Positions 1 through 8,569 of a stretch of DNA of 64,000 bases are shown piece by piece (the first letter of the stretch is position 1; each line of letters opens with the position of its first letter). The stretch covers positions 558,001 to 622,000 of the forward strand of contig CAVXNJ010000010.1 of the NCBI GenBank assembly GCA_963763135.1, written 5' to 3'. The notes under the pieces were generated by a model, which saw only the letters and a program-made list of their open reading frames with translations, did not search any database and was not told the DNA's origin. Both the position numbers and the translations under genes were made by a program. Source of the DNA: JANMZO01 sp963763135. GTDB lineage: Bacteria > Actinomycetota > Acidimicrobiia > Acidimicrobiales > JANYDT01.

Positions 1-2
1 TC

Positions 3-47
3 GGGCAACTCCAGAAGCTCACCGACCTTCCGCAGACAGGAAACTGA
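3..47 (+). CDS. C-terminal tail of an upstream gene (partial)
   Basis: An open frame enters from the left edge and stops with TGA at 45-47, two bases before the next start codon. It encodes only about 14 residues ending LPQTGN, so the product cannot be named. The close spacing to the following gene suggests one operon. The other two frames here are also partly open, so the call rests mainly on the spacing. Confidence 0.35.
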   Translation, partial: GQLQKLTDLPQTGN

Positions 48-49
48 CG

Positions 50-253
50 ATGAAACGTCAAGTCGATTGGTTTTCCCTCGTCCTGGGAAGCACGTTCATG
101 CTTCTGTCGCTGTTCTTCATGGCTGACCAGGCCGGGTGGGTCGATCTCGACCTCGCCTTCGTCGGTCCTCTGCTCCTGATCGCGTTCGGCGTTGGCTCGG
201 TGTGCAACGGCTTTCGCAAGAAACACGACGAGCATCCACACTCGCACGGCTGA
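50..253 (+). CDS. small two-helix membrane protein
   Basis: This 67-residue protein has two hydrophobic segments (about residues 8-25 and 32-52) and a short charged tail rich in Lys, His and Glu (KKHDEHPHSHG). A small integral membrane protein is the only safe call; it has no recognisable catalytic motif. The start ATG at 50 follows AGGAAACTGACG, a plausible ribosome-binding site, and sits 2 bases after the stop of the preceding open frame. The His-rich end could bind metal, but that is a guess. Confidence 0.7.
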   Translation: MKRQVDWFSLVLGSTFMLLSLFFMADQAGWVDLDLAFVGPLLLIAFGVGSVCNGFRKKHDEHPHSHG

Positions 254-454
254 GCACTGGGAACCCCGGCTGACCCGACTCGGTTGATTCCGGTACACAA
301 CCCAGCATGACATCGGTCGTCACCGGCGCCGGAAACGCCCGGTTGGGTACCAAATCCCGCTGAGTTGGGAGTCCGGACAGCCGGGAGGTGGGGTCTGCTC
401 CCATCGACGAGCGTCCCTTCGCACAATGGGCTCCGGCTGGGCCAAGCTGTGGGG

Positions 455-658
455 GTGTCCCCAACCGTTGCCGATCTTTCTCGTGTGAGCGCGCTCGGAC
501 GACAGTGGGACCATTTGGTCGACACGACGCGCGGCATCGACCCGTGGTGCACCCGGCTGCCGTGGCAACGAAGCGTTGATTCCGCGTTCGGCCACCGCTT
601 CACCGCGACGACGAGGCTGACGAATGCGGCTCCGGCGACGACGACGATGACTGGGGGG
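455..658 (+). pseudogene. 5' part of the CelD-like acyltransferase, out of frame with the rest
   Basis: From GTG 455 (or the in-frame ATG 365) this frame reads TVADLSRVSALGRQWDHLV and then DPWCTRLPW, which resembles the N-terminal part of BcsL/CelD-type GNAT acyltransferases. The frame then continues through low-complexity Thr/Ala text and stops at 757. The frame of the downstream gene is already protein-like before that gene's first start codon (VEEAWAYAFRV, near 727-753). The two halves would join if one G were added to the six-G run at 653-658. The exact switch point is uncertain. Confidence 0.45.
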
Positions 659-753
659 AACACGTTCGGGCGAGGCTCAATGAACGCGATCAACGCGACC
701 GACGCGACGATGATGTCGTCGCCGTCGAAGAAGCATGGGCCTATGCGTTTCGG

Positions 754-1557
754 GTGAGGGCACTGAACGACGGCACGAGAGCGTTACTGCCTCTCGACTC
801 CGTGTGGGCCTTCGCCAGCCCGATCGTGATGAACCAAACCGGTGAAAACTGGCTGAACCTGTCGGCATCGGCAACCGATATTGCCGCGTCGCTCCTCTCG
901 GACCCGACGTGGCGGGTGGCATTTCTCACCGGCATGGAAGCCGAGAGCGCCATGTGCCGGTCGTTGGCCTACGAGTTCTCGAACTCGGCGCGCGTGGTCG
1001 AGGGCGAGTCGACGGTCCGGTGCGTGGCATCGCTCGAGGGAGGGGTTGAGGGTTTCTTGAGCCGTCGCCCCCGAACGTTCCGCCGCAACCTTCGCCAGGC
1101 CGGGCGTCACGCAGAAGAGGCCGGCGTCGAGTTTGAGATCGGCGATACGCAACGGGTGAACGACACCATCGAGCGATTGCAAGACGTTGAGCGGCGAAGT
1201 TGGAAGGGCCTCGAAGGCTCCGGAATCGTCGCCCCCGACATGGCCCACCTGTACGCGCTTCTCGTTGCCGAACTCCACACCGCGCAGGGTCTGCGGGTGG
1301 CTTTCGCGCGGCGCGACGGCAAAGACATCGGCTTCATCCTCGGCGGCGTCCTCGGAGGCGCGTACCGAGGACTCCAACTGTCGTTCGTCGAAGAAGCGAG
1401 ACCGTTGTCAATCGGAAACCTTCTGCAGTTCCACGAGATCACGCGTCTAGCCGAGGCCCGCGTCGAACGTTACGACCTGGGCATGGACATGCCCTACAAA
1501 CGACTGTGGAGCGATTCGCTCATGACGACGACCCCGTTGATCGTGATCCGACCCTGA
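754..1557 (+). CDS. CelD/BcsL-family GNAT-type acyltransferase (main part)
   Basis: The 267-residue frame carries the fold typical of the Acetyltransf_6 (CelD/BcsL) group: a basic helix RRPRTFRRNLRQA near residues 103-115, an RRSWKGLEG segment, and a C-terminal GAYRGLQLSFVEEARPLSIGNLLQFHEI core like the acyl-CoA-binding half of GNAT enzymes. Such proteins transfer acyl groups in polysaccharide or cell-surface pathways; the substrate here is unknown. GTG 754 is the first in-frame start, but coding-like sequence continues upstream to about 660, so the real gene probably begins near 455 and is broken by one base. It converges on the ABC permease gene, with 22 bp between stops. Confidence 0.7.
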   Translation: MRALNDGTRALLPLDSVWAFASPIVMNQTGENWLNLSASATDIAASLLSDPTWRVAFLTGMEAESAMCRSLAYEFSNSARVVEGESTVRCVASLEGGVEGFLSRRPRTFRRNLRQAGRHAEEAGVEFEIGDTQRVNDTIERLQDVERRSWKGLEGSGIVAPDMAHLYALLVAELHTAQGLRVAFARRDGKDIGFILGGVLGGAYRGLQLSFVEEARPLSIGNLLQFHEITRLAEARVERYDLGMDMPYKRLWSDSLMTTTPLIVIRP

Positions 1558-1579
1558 CCTCGACACACTGTTTGTTCGG

Positions 1580-3160
1580 CTAGGCGGCGATACCGCGTTC
1601 CATCAGCGCGCATAGCAGTTCCGACGATCGACGCTCAGCGCGTCGACCACTGAAGTCCGCGCAAAGAAACCACACCACCCAGCTGTACGTACCCGTAAGT
1701 ACACATAGGGCCACCAGACTCTCCAACGAGCCGCCGAGCCGGATGGCCACCAAAACGATCGGGGCGAGAGCGATGAACGTGATCGCCAGGGTCGTGCCTG
1801 TCACGAGCCCGACCAGACAACCCTCACCGGTCGTCGGCCGCTTGTTGGAGAAGGGATCGTCAGCGTCCTGTTGGGGGAACGGAACCAATACCGAAGCTAG
1901 ACACCCAACGCCGAGCGGGACACCGCAACCCACCACGGTCAGGATCAGGACGACGATGTAGTGTCGGCCGAACCCGGCGACAACGCCCATTACCGTCGCG
2001 GATGTCGCAATCGGGAGAATCACGAACGGGGCGGTTGCCAGGCTTCGACACATCACGATGGTGCGAAAGCGCGCCCCCGACGTGACCTCCAACCAGAGCG
2101 AAGGCGCATCGAACCCGAGCAGGTTGTTGACCGCTCCGAGCGAGAACACGACGGCCAGGGGCGCTAGGTACACCGACTCGGGGAAGACCGTCTTGGAGAA
2201 GAACTGCACCAGGAGAAACGGACCGCCGAGGACCATGCCAACCACGAGCGATGCGCGTCGCTGCGGCGATCGGGCCAGGTAGCGAAGCTCCTTGGTCAGC
2301 AGCACCCGCCACAGTGATTGCGGACTGGCCGACGCCGCGCCCCGACGGGCGAGAACTGCGGCAGAGGGGCCTTTTCGACGGCGTCGCGGGACCGTCCTCG
2401 GCAGCAGGTTCTTTCGAAACAGCCACGCCCAGATCGCGTAGAGCGCACCGGTGGCGGTGGCAACACCCACCAGTCGGGCCACCGATGCCCCAGGGTGCCC
2501 GGTCCGGGCGTCGACGATGGCCCGGGCTCCCATGCCGGCAGGGATCAGCTCGAGCACCCGGAGGATTCGAACATAAGTACGCGTACTTACAAATGCCAGA
2601 CTCTGGGTCGCTCCCCAGAGCCCCACCGCACCAAGTGACGCCACCATGAGTGCAACATCACGTCCCCGACGCGACTTCGCCGCAAACGCAAGAGCCGCGC
2701 TCAGTGTGCGGCCAGCGAGCAGGCAGACGCCGAACTGGAGAACAACCGCCAGCAGAATCAGAGGAGTCGCCCATCCGCGGCTGTAACCGACCGCGACCGA
2801 GGCGAGCACGGCGACCATCGCGAGCGGAAGGAACCCGACCAGCGCGGCGGCCAGTACGGACACCTGCAACTCGCGGTCGGTCAGCGGGAGCAGAGAGAGT
2901 CGACTGGGGTCGACGGTATCGTCCTGGCCGCCGAAAGCGAGCGGGGCAAACAACCAGGCCGCCAGCATGACCGTGAACAGCGTGACGAGTGTCTTGTCCC
3001 AGCCGCTCGACCCGGCCCCGGCACTGGTCAGGACCGCTCTGGCCCCCAGGCCGCTCGCCAGGATCGTGAGTGCAAGCGAGATCAGGGTACGTTGCCGGAG
3101 CGAGCGGCTCCGGAAACTGTTTGTCAGTATGCGCGCCTTTATTCGGACAACGGTGCGCAC
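1580..3160 (-). CDS. ABC-2 type transporter permease subunit
   Basis: About 526 residues from GTG 3160, with roughly twelve hydrophobic segments and a large basic loop in the middle (RTVPRRRRKG). It is the membrane partner of the ATPase encoded immediately upstream, whose stop lies about 20 bases away, so the pair forms one exporter operon. The frame is open up to 3508, but that extension runs through the ATPase C-terminus and reads as a shadow, so GTG 3160 is preferred. The N-terminus (KARILTNSFRSRSL) is a short basic cytoplasmic stretch before the first helix. The substrate cannot be told from sequence. Confidence 0.85.
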   Translation of the reverse strand: MRTVVRIKARILTNSFRSRSLRQRTLISLALTILASGLGARAVLTSAGAGSSGWDKTLVTLFTVMLAAWLFAPLAFGGQDDTVDPSRLSLLPLTDRELQVSVLAAALVGFLPLAMVAVLASVAVGYSRGWATPLILLAVVLQFGVCLLAGRTLSAALAFAAKSRRGRDVALMVASLGAVGLWGATQSLAFVSTRTYVRILRVLELIPAGMGARAIVDARTGHPGASVARLVGVATATGALYAIWAWLFRKNLLPRTVPRRRRKGPSAAVLARRGAASASPQSLWRVLLTKELRYLARSPQRRASLVVGMVLGGPFLLVQFFSKTVFPESVYLAPLAVVFSLGAVNNLLGFDAPSLWLEVTSGARFRTIVMCRSLATAPFVILPIATSATVMGVVAGFGRHYIVVLILTVVGCGVPLGVGCLASVLVPFPQQDADDPFSNKRPTTGEGCLVGLVTGTTLAITFIALAPIVLVAIRLGGSLESLVALCVLTGTYSWVVWFLCADFSGRRAERRSSELLCALMERGIAA

Positions 3161-3179
3161 CGGTCCCGTGAGTCTCGGA

Positions 3180-4058
3180 TCAGGTTGTGACACCGGTGGG
3201 CTCCGACCACTGCAGACCGGAGCGCAACCAATCAAGGTGATCGAGGCGAACGACACCGGCTCCCACCGAATCGATGAACGTCTGCTCGAGGGTCCGGCCG
3301 TTGCGAACCTCATCGGTCGGCCCGGCCGCCACGACTCGCCCACCGTGCACGATGGCGACGTGATCGCAGAGCTTCTCGACGGTCTCCATGACGTGACTGG
3401 AGAACACGACCGTTCCGCCAGACTGTCGGTAGTGACCGAGAACGTCCTGCACAACGCGGGCCGACACCGGATCGACGGACTCAAACGGTTCATCAAGGAA
3501 CAGCACACTCGGCACGTGCAGAATCGCCGCTCCGAGGGCCACCTTCTTCCGCATGCCTTGGCTGTAGTCGGTAACTAGTTCGTTGGCCGAACCCATGAGG
3601 CCGAGGACGTCGAGCACTTCCTCGCAGCGTTGCCGGGCGAGATCCTCCGGTAATCGGCGCAGCAGACCGATATACGTGAGGAACTCGCGGCCGGTCAGCC
3701 GTTCAAAGAGGCGAAGATCGTCGGGCAACACACCGAAGCGCGATTTCGCCGCAACCGGATCGGACCACACATCGAGACCGTCGACGAAGATCGTGCCCCG
3801 ATCGGGCTTCAACAGGCAGGTGATCATGCGGAGTGTGGTCGTCTTGCCGGCACCGTTTGGGCCGACCACCCCGAAGAACGCACCACGGGGGACATAAAGG
3901 TCGACATGATCGACCGCAACATGCTCGCCGTACACCTTGCGAAGTCCAATCGCCTGCACGGCGGCCCCGGGATCGGGCGTGATCACGCCCGCAACGGTCG
4001 AAGCAGCTTCGGTGGGTGACGCGTTTGTAGACACTTGCCGACTTCGAGCACGAAACAT
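3180..4058 (-). CDS. ABC-2 type transporter ATP-binding protein
   Basis: A 292-residue cytoplasmic ATPase. Walker A GPNGAGKT lies at 66-73, the signature YSQGM at 165-169, Walker B VLFLDEP at about 185-191, and the switch histidine in SSHVME near 222. The layout matches CcmA-type ATPases of ABC-2 exporters. The frame is open upstream to 4214, but the ATG at 4058 gives the normal length for the family and avoids overlapping the divergent hydratase gene at 4166. About 30 extra residues precede the ATPase fold, a small N-terminal extension. It is followed closely by its permease. Confidence 0.92.
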   Translation of the reverse strand: MFRARSRQVSTNASPTEAASTVAGVITPDPGAAVQAIGLRKVYGEHVAVDHVDLYVPRGAFFGVVGPNGAGKTTTLRMITCLLKPDRGTIFVDGLDVWSDPVAAKSRFGVLPDDLRLFERLTGREFLTYIGLLRRLPEDLARQRCEEVLDVLGLMGSANELVTDYSQGMRKKVALGAAILHVPSVLFLDEPFESVDPVSARVVQDVLGHYRQSGGTVVFSSHVMETVEKLCDHVAIVHGGRVVAAGPTDEVRNGRTLEQTFIDSVGAGVVRLDHLDWLRSGLQWSEPTGVTT

Positions 4059-4165
4059 CGCTGATCCATCGGCACCTGGCCAACCAGGCTTAACCACGGC
4101 TCCCACTGCCGCGAGATCTTCTGTCCGGATTGACCCCGAGAGGCTCGCGAGCCCATAGTGCAGGC

Positions 4166-4948
4166 ATGGAAACCGGTCCGCTCGTTCTCGTCGAAACCTC
4201 GGCAGACTCATCATTCGCCACGATCACCCTGAACAATCCGTCGAAGCGCAACGCACTGTCGTTCGACTTGATGGGCGCGCTCACTGATGCTCTTCGCCAG
4301 GTCGGAGACAGCGATGCGCGGGGCGTGATCCTCAAAGCGAACGGACCGGTGTTTTCCGCCGGACATGACTTCTCCGACATGGCCGGCCAGAACCTTCCCT
4401 ACCTCCGGAAGCTGCTTCAGCGCTGCACGACGATGATGAACCTGGTTCAGGAGATCCCCCAGCCCGTCGTCGCCGAAGTGCATGCGCTGGCCACGGCTGC
4501 CGGATGTCAGCTGGTGGCCACCTGCGACATGGCCATCGCCGCCGATACCGCATCGTTCGCCCTCCCAGGCGGCAAGGGCGGCCTGTTCTGCACAACACCG
4601 CTAGTGGCCGTCGCCCGCTCGATCGGTCGCAAGCGGGCGCTTGAAATGTCGATGACTGGCGATCCGATCAGCGCGTCCACTGCGGCCGAGTGGGGTCTCA
4701 TCAACCGCTCGGTGCCGGCCGAGGATCTCCACGCCGCGGTCCTCGAACTGGTGCGTCGATCCACCCGGGGCTCGGCCTTCGCCAAGAGCATCGGAAAGGC
4801 GGCCTACTACGCGCAGATCGACCTCGATCAGCCCAAGGCCTACACGTACGCCATCGAGGTCATGGCTGCCAGCGCCATGACCGAAGACGGTCAGGAGGGC
4901 ATCGCCAGCTTCCTTGAGAAGCGCCCTCCGGTCTGGAAGGGCCGCTAG
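4166..4948 (+). CDS. enoyl-CoA hydratase/isomerase family protein (ECHDC3-like)
   Basis: A 260-residue crotonase-fold protein. The oxyanion-hole segments are FSAGHDFSDM (63-72) and ALATAAGCQLVATCD (107-121), the pattern seen in ECHDC3-like members. These act on acyl-CoA thioesters, by hydration or isomerisation. The usual catalytic glutamates are not obvious: the segment at 134-145 reads PGGKGGLFCTTP, as in this less-studied branch, so the reaction is uncertain. The start ATG 4166 follows GTGCAGGC and leaves about 107 bp to the divergent ABC operon. It is followed by a decarboxylase gene in the same direction, 97 bp away. Confidence 0.88.
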   Translation: METGPLVLVETSADSSFATITLNNPSKRNALSFDLMGALTDALRQVGDSDARGVILKANGPVFSAGHDFSDMAGQNLPYLRKLLQRCTTMMNLVQEIPQPVVAEVHALATAAGCQLVATCDMAIAADTASFALPGGKGGLFCTTPLVAVARSIGRKRALEMSMTGDPISASTAAEWGLINRSVPAEDLHAAVLELVRRSTRGSAFAKSIGKAAYYAQIDLDQPKAYTYAIEVMAASAMTEDGQEGIASFLEKRPPVWKGR

Positions 4949-5045
4949 CGGACCAATAGGTCCACTAGCGCTCCGGAGCCCAAAAGTCGGCTACCGGGCG
5001 ACAAAACGACTCCGTAGCAGCTCACGTCGGCCAGACTGGGCCTCC

Positions 5046-6542
5046 ATGACTGAGCAACCAGCGAACGGCGCGGCCGCACTTCACCCCGAAGAGTCCGAAG
5101 GTCTCGACGGTGCCCGGATGCACCGCTTCGACCCGGAAATGGAAGGCGTCGCCGCGACAATCGTGCTCTACGCGCTTGAACGCGTCCGTCTCGATCCACC
5201 ACCGATCGATCGGCCTCGCACCCCCGAGGATCTCAACCAGTACGGCCCGACCGTCACCCCCGAAGGTTTGGGTGGCATGGAAGCGCTCCGGCTGTTCTGT
5301 GAGCAGTTGGCCCCGGCGACCATCAGCCAGGACCATCCCCGCAACGTTGCGTTCGTACCCGGAGCACCGACCGAGGCCGCGGTGTTGTTCGACCTCGTCG
5401 TGGGCGCGTCGTCGATCTACGGCGGTTCCTGGATGGAGGGAGCCGGAGCGGTGTGGGCCGAAAACCAGGCACTCCGATGGATCGCCGACCTCGTTGGAAT
5501 GCCCGAGAGTGCGGGCGGCGTGTTCGTCACCGGCGGTTCGGCCGGCAACCTCAGCGCTCTGGTCGCCGCCCGTTACCGGGCCCGCCAGACATGGGGATCG
5601 AAGAAGCCCCGCTGGTTTGTCGCGGTGTCCGACACGGCCCACAGCTCAATTGCCACGGCGGCATCGGTCATGGACATCGAGTTGTTGCGGGTCCATACCG
5701 ACTCCGAGGGTCGGATGAGAGGCGATGACCTCCGCCGCGCCCTCGACGAAGCCCGCGCGTCGGGCATGTCGGTCGGTGACGCCGACAAAGCGTCCGCCGC
5801 GCCCGACTCGCCGCTTCCCGATGCGATCGTTTTCGCTGTCGTCGCGACCAGCGGTGCCACCAACGCCGGCACCATCGATGACCTTGAAGGCATTGCCGAG
5901 GTCTGCCGGGCGGAGGGGCTGTGGATGCACGTTGACGGCGCGTACGGCGGCGCAGCGCTCGCTGCGCCGAGTGTGCGCCACCGCTTTCACGGCATCGAAC
6001 ATGCGGACTCGTTCGTCGTCGATCCGCACAAGTGGCTCTTCGCTCCGTACGACTGCGCGGCCCTGCTGTACCGCGACCCGTCGATTGCCCGCCGAGCCTT
6101 CGCTCAGCACGCGGGTTACCTCGACGTGCTCCACGACACGGGCGAGTGGAACCCCTCCGACTACGCCTACCACCTCACCCGCCGGGCCCGAGGTCTGCCG
6201 TTTTGGTATTCGCTCGCCACCCACGGAACCGATGCGTACCGTGATGCCATCGAGACCAGCCTGGCCCTGACATTGCAGGTTGCCGAAGCAATCAAGGCCA
6301 CGCCACACCTTGAGTTGCTGATGGAGCCGCAGTTGTCGGTGCTCCTGTTTCGCCGCAAGGGGTGGACACCCGAGGAATACCACGCCTGGTCGACCCGAAT
6401 GCTCGACGAGCAGCGGACATTCTGCGTGCCCACCACCGTGCCTGGTGCAGACGGGAATCCGGAGACCGTGTTGCGTTTTTGTCTGACCCATCCGCGGACG
6501 ACCATGACCGACATGACCGGCATCCTCGACACGCTTGCATAA
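5046..6542 (+). CDS. PLP-dependent group II decarboxylase (aromatic-amino-acid/glutamate type)
   Basis: A 498-residue fold-type I PLP enzyme. The cofactor lysine is in DPHKW (Lys 329), the ring-stacking His is at 199 (DTAHSS), the pyridine-binding Asp is in HVDGAYGG (Asp 297), and GGSAGN (163-168) binds the phosphate. This is the arrangement of aromatic-L-amino-acid, glutamate and related decarboxylases. Which amino acid it uses cannot be read from sequence. ATG 5046 is chosen because the frame upstream of it is shadow-like and overlaps the hydratase gene. A hairpin terminator follows the stop directly. Confidence 0.9.
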   Translation: MTEQPANGAAALHPEESEGLDGARMHRFDPEMEGVAATIVLYALERVRLDPPPIDRPRTPEDLNQYGPTVTPEGLGGMEALRLFCEQLAPATISQDHPRNVAFVPGAPTEAAVLFDLVVGASSIYGGSWMEGAGAVWAENQALRWIADLVGMPESAGGVFVTGGSAGNLSALVAARYRARQTWGSKKPRWFVAVSDTAHSSIATAASVMDIELLRVHTDSEGRMRGDDLRRALDEARASGMSVGDADKASAAPDSPLPDAIVFAVVATSGATNAGTIDDLEGIAEVCRAEGLWMHVDGAYGGAALAAPSVRHRFHGIEHADSFVVDPHKWLFAPYDCAALLYRDPSIARRAFAQHAGYLDVLHDTGEWNPSDYAYHLTRRARGLPFWYSLATHGTDAYRDAIETSLALTLQVAEAIKATPHLELLMEPQLSVLLFRRKGWTPEEYHAWSTRMLDEQRTFCVPTTVPGADGNPETVLRFCLTHPRTTMTDMTGILDTLA

Positions 6543-6549
6543 CCGCGCT

Positions 6550-6571
6550 CCCGGACAGCCGGGCGTCTTTT
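6550..6571 (+). terminator. hairpin terminator after the decarboxylase
   Basis: A perfect 5-bp stem CCCGG/CCGGG with loop ACAG at 6550-6563 is followed by CGTCTTTT, a classical rho-independent layout though short. It starts 7 bases after the decarboxylase stop. The T run overlaps the -35 box of the next promoter. Confidence 0.6.
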
Positions 6572-6598
6572 GACATGTGCTCTGACAAAACCTACGTT
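6570..6598 (+). promoter_or_regulatory. sigma-70-type promoter for the 100-residue protein
   Basis: TTGACA at 6570-6575 is a perfect -35 box. A 17-base spacer leads to TACGTT at 6593-6598, an acceptable -10. It lies about 55 bp upstream of the ATG at 6653 and directly after the preceding terminator, which supports independent transcription of the small gene. Confidence 0.6.
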
Positions 6599-6652
6599 AG
6601 CCACCTCTTCGCCCCACATCGGGTGGGCACGCAAACGAACACGAGGTCGTTC

Positions 6653-6955
6653 ATGTCTGTACTCGGCACTTGGAAGCTCACCATCACTACGCCGATGGGC
6701 ACGCAGAATCCGATCATCGCCTTTGTCGACGAAGGCGGCACCGTCAAGGGAATCATGACGGCACCAACGGGTGAGTCCGGCGAGGCTGGAACGGTCGTCG
6801 TCGACGGCGACAGCGTCACCTGGAAGGCAGACGTGAACGGACCGATGGGCGCCATGAATCTGGCCTTCTCGGCCACGGCAACCGGAGACACTCTGACCGG
6901 CCAGGTCACCACGCCGATGGGGGCCATGCCGTTTACAGGGGCCCGTCAGTCCTGA
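6653..6955 (+). CDS. small beta-rich hypothetical protein with PMG repeats
   Basis: A 100-residue protein with alternating polar and hydrophobic short strands, and Gly/Thr/Val-rich composition that suggests a small beta-barrel. TTPMGTQ, NGPMGAMNL and TTPMGAMPF recur at about residues 12, 63 and 86, which points to internal repetition. There is no signal peptide. I do not recognise a named family. It has its own promoter (6570-6598) and is not tightly joined to its neighbours. The start ATG 6653 follows GAGGTCGTTC. Confidence 0.75.
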   Translation: MSVLGTWKLTITTPMGTQNPIIAFVDEGGTVKGIMTAPTGESGEAGTVVVDGDSVTWKADVNGPMGAMNLAFSATATGDTLTGQVTTPMGAMPFTGARQS

Positions 6956-7164
6956 GTGAAGACGGTTTTTCCCGGTGTAATTCGAACCGAGAACCAAACC
7001 TCGGATGGCATAGCGGGAACTTGTTGACCCGAGATGAACTTCGTTAAGACCAGTGGTAGGTTTTGCTCGTAGTTGCATGGGTCACACGAACTAATCACGA
7101 AATCGTGATGTGACCAAACTGATGTCCCGCCACAACACACCGTTTCATCGCCTCAAGGAGAGCC

Positions 7165-7878
7165 ATGCTCGCAGTAAGTCTGTTGGAAAAAGACGGAATC
7201 TTCTGGATTCTGCGTTGGTGGCACGTCGTCTTCGGAGTGGCCTGGATTGGCCTTCTCTACTACTTCAACTTCGTGCAGGTTCCGTCGTTCCCGACGATGG
7301 AAGCGCCGCACCGTAACGGTGCCATCGACAAGCTCGTTCCGCGTGCCCTGTGGTACTTCCGCTGGGCCGCCATGGCGACCGCCGGTACCGGAATCATCAT
7401 GCTCGGTATGTACGCGTCTTCGATCTACAAGTACAACGCCGGGATCGCGATCTACTCGGGCGCCCTGCTCGGCCTCGTGATGCTCGCCAACGTCTGGCTC
7501 ATAATCTGGCCGAACCAGCAGACCGTCATCGCCAACGCCCGTGGCCTATTGGCCGGTGAAGCCGCCAAGCCCGAAGCGGCCGCCGCCGGTCGCAAGGCGT
7601 TGCTCGCCAGCCGCACGAACGCCATCTTCAGCATCCCGATGCTGATGTTCATGACCGGCACGCAGCACTTCTTCGGAGGCGCCGATCCGGTTTCGCCGTC
7701 GATCGTCTACTGGATCATCTTCCTCGCCATTGTCGCCGTGCTCGAGGCAAGTGCCCTCGGAATGGTTGGCGGCTTTGAAGGTCCGCTCACCAAGCAGATC
7801 GCCGGCCATCCCCGCCAGGTCGCCCACATCGGCGTACCGATGGCGATCGTGCTTCTCATTGTGTTCCTCATCCTGTAG
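7165..7878 (+). CDS. puuD: PuuD-type urate hydroxylase membrane domain protein
   Basis: A 237-residue polytopic membrane protein beginning ILRWWHVVFGVAWIGLLYYFNFVQ-like, the hallmark of the urate oxidase N-terminal domain (Urate_ox_N). About six hydrophobic helices are visible, with conserved Trp/His residues near residues 18-20 (WWH) and a TGTQHFF segment near residues 164-170. In full-length PuuD this membrane domain is followed by a cytochrome c domain used to pass electrons from urate to the respiratory chain. Here the protein ends after the membrane part, so urate oxidation needs a separate cytochrome or the role differs. A good ribosome-binding site (AAGGAG) precedes ATG 7165. Confidence 0.8.
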   Translation: MLAVSLLEKDGIFWILRWWHVVFGVAWIGLLYYFNFVQVPSFPTMEAPHRNGAIDKLVPRALWYFRWAAMATAGTGIIMLGMYASSIYKYNAGIAIYSGALLGLVMLANVWLIIWPNQQTVIANARGLLAGEAAKPEAAAAGRKALLASRTNAIFSIPMLMFMTGTQHFFGGADPVSPSIVYWIIFLAIVAVLEASALGMVGGFEGPLTKQIAGHPRQVAHIGVPMAIVLLIVFLIL

Positions 7879-7923
7879 GACGCTCCGGAAACAAGTCGCT
7901 TCGGCGTAAGAAACCGCTTCGAA

Positions 7924-7965
7924 CAACAGCGTGACCGCGGCCCAAGTGGCCAAGGTCACGCTGTT
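7924..7965 (+). terminator. strong hairpin terminator after the PuuD-like gene
   Basis: Twelve-base arms AACAGCGTGACC (7924-7935) and GGTCACGCTGTT (7954-7965) are perfectly complementary, and the loop contains a further GGCC/GGCC pair. The A-rich base of the stem gives a U run on either strand, so it could act in both directions. Confidence 0.7.
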
Positions 7966-8026
7966 TCGCTTGGTTTGCTCACAGTTTCATTCTCTTTAGC
8001 TTTGATAAGACTGGCAACATCGTTCT

Positions 8027-8425
8027 ATGGAAAACACTTCTCTAGTTGGTCGCAAGACCCGTGGCCGCCGCCGTCTGGCCACCATTCTCGTCGGCGGCAT
8101 CGTGGCCCTCGCCGGGGCCGGCGTCGCCGCAATTTCCACCTCAACCCCGGCCAATGCCCAGATAGGTGGCAAGAAGTCCGTCACCATCGGGGTCAAGGGC
8201 CTGACATTCGACCCGACCAAGGTGACGGTGAAAGTCAACGAACCGATCACGTTCGTCTGGCGTCAAACCGTCGCCCACAACATCGTGTTCGACGACAAGT
8301 CCCTGCCCAAGTCAAAGACGCAGAACAAGGGCACATGGGCCCTCAAGGGCATCGCCAAGGCCGGCACGTACAAGTACAAGTGCACGCTTCACCCGGGCAT
8401 GGCCGGACAGATCACCGTTAAGTAA
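8027..8425 (+). CDS. secreted cupredoxin (plastocyanin-like copper protein)
   Basis: A 132-residue precursor. An N-terminal signal region has a basic cluster (RRR at 14-16), a hydrophobic core, and an ANA-Q cleavage site near 44/45; the twin-arginine-like cluster leaves Tat export possible. The mature part is a cupredoxin domain with type I copper ligands His 84, Cys 119, His 122 and Met 125 (AHN, then KCTLHPGM). Such proteins carry electrons outside the membrane. The neighbouring PuuD-like membrane oxidase makes an electron-transfer partnership conceivable, but nothing in the sequence proves it. It is flanked by two hairpin terminators and so forms its own transcript. Confidence 0.9.
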   Translation: MENTSLVGRKTRGRRRLATILVGGIVALAGAGVAAISTSTPANAQIGGKKSVTIGVKGLTFDPTKVTVKVNEPITFVWRQTVAHNIVFDDKSLPKSKTQNKGTWALKGIAKAGTYKYKCTLHPGMAGQITVK

Positions 8426-8450
8426 CCGCCCGCGTTCCTAGAGAACGAAC

Positions 8451-8484
8451 AGACGTCCGTCGGCTTCAACCGGCGGGCGTCTTG
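8451..8484 (+). terminator. hairpin terminator after the cupredoxin gene
   Basis: AGACGTCCGTCGG (8451-8463) pairs with CCGGCGGGCGTCT (8470-8482) over 13 bp with two G-U pairs, around loop CTTCAA. It is followed by a short TG CATT tail rather than a long T run. It lies 26 bases after the cupredoxin stop. Confidence 0.65.
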
Positions 8485-8501
8485 CATTCCGTGCCAAGTA
8501 A

Positions 8502-8564
8502 GGCACCTCTTGGCCATGCGGGCACCCCTTGGCCCATGCAGGCACCGCAGGCACCGCAGGCATC
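8502..8564. repeat. short degenerate direct repeats between convergent genes
   Basis: Two imperfect copies of GGCACC..TTGGCC.ATGC (about 8502-8519 and 8520-8539) run into three 9-bp units GCAGGCACC (8538-8546, 8547-8555, and 8556-8564 with one change). They fill the gap between the cupredoxin terminator and the end of fdhD. They look like slippage products and have no evident function. Confidence 0.55.
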
Positions 8565-8569
8565 CGTTG

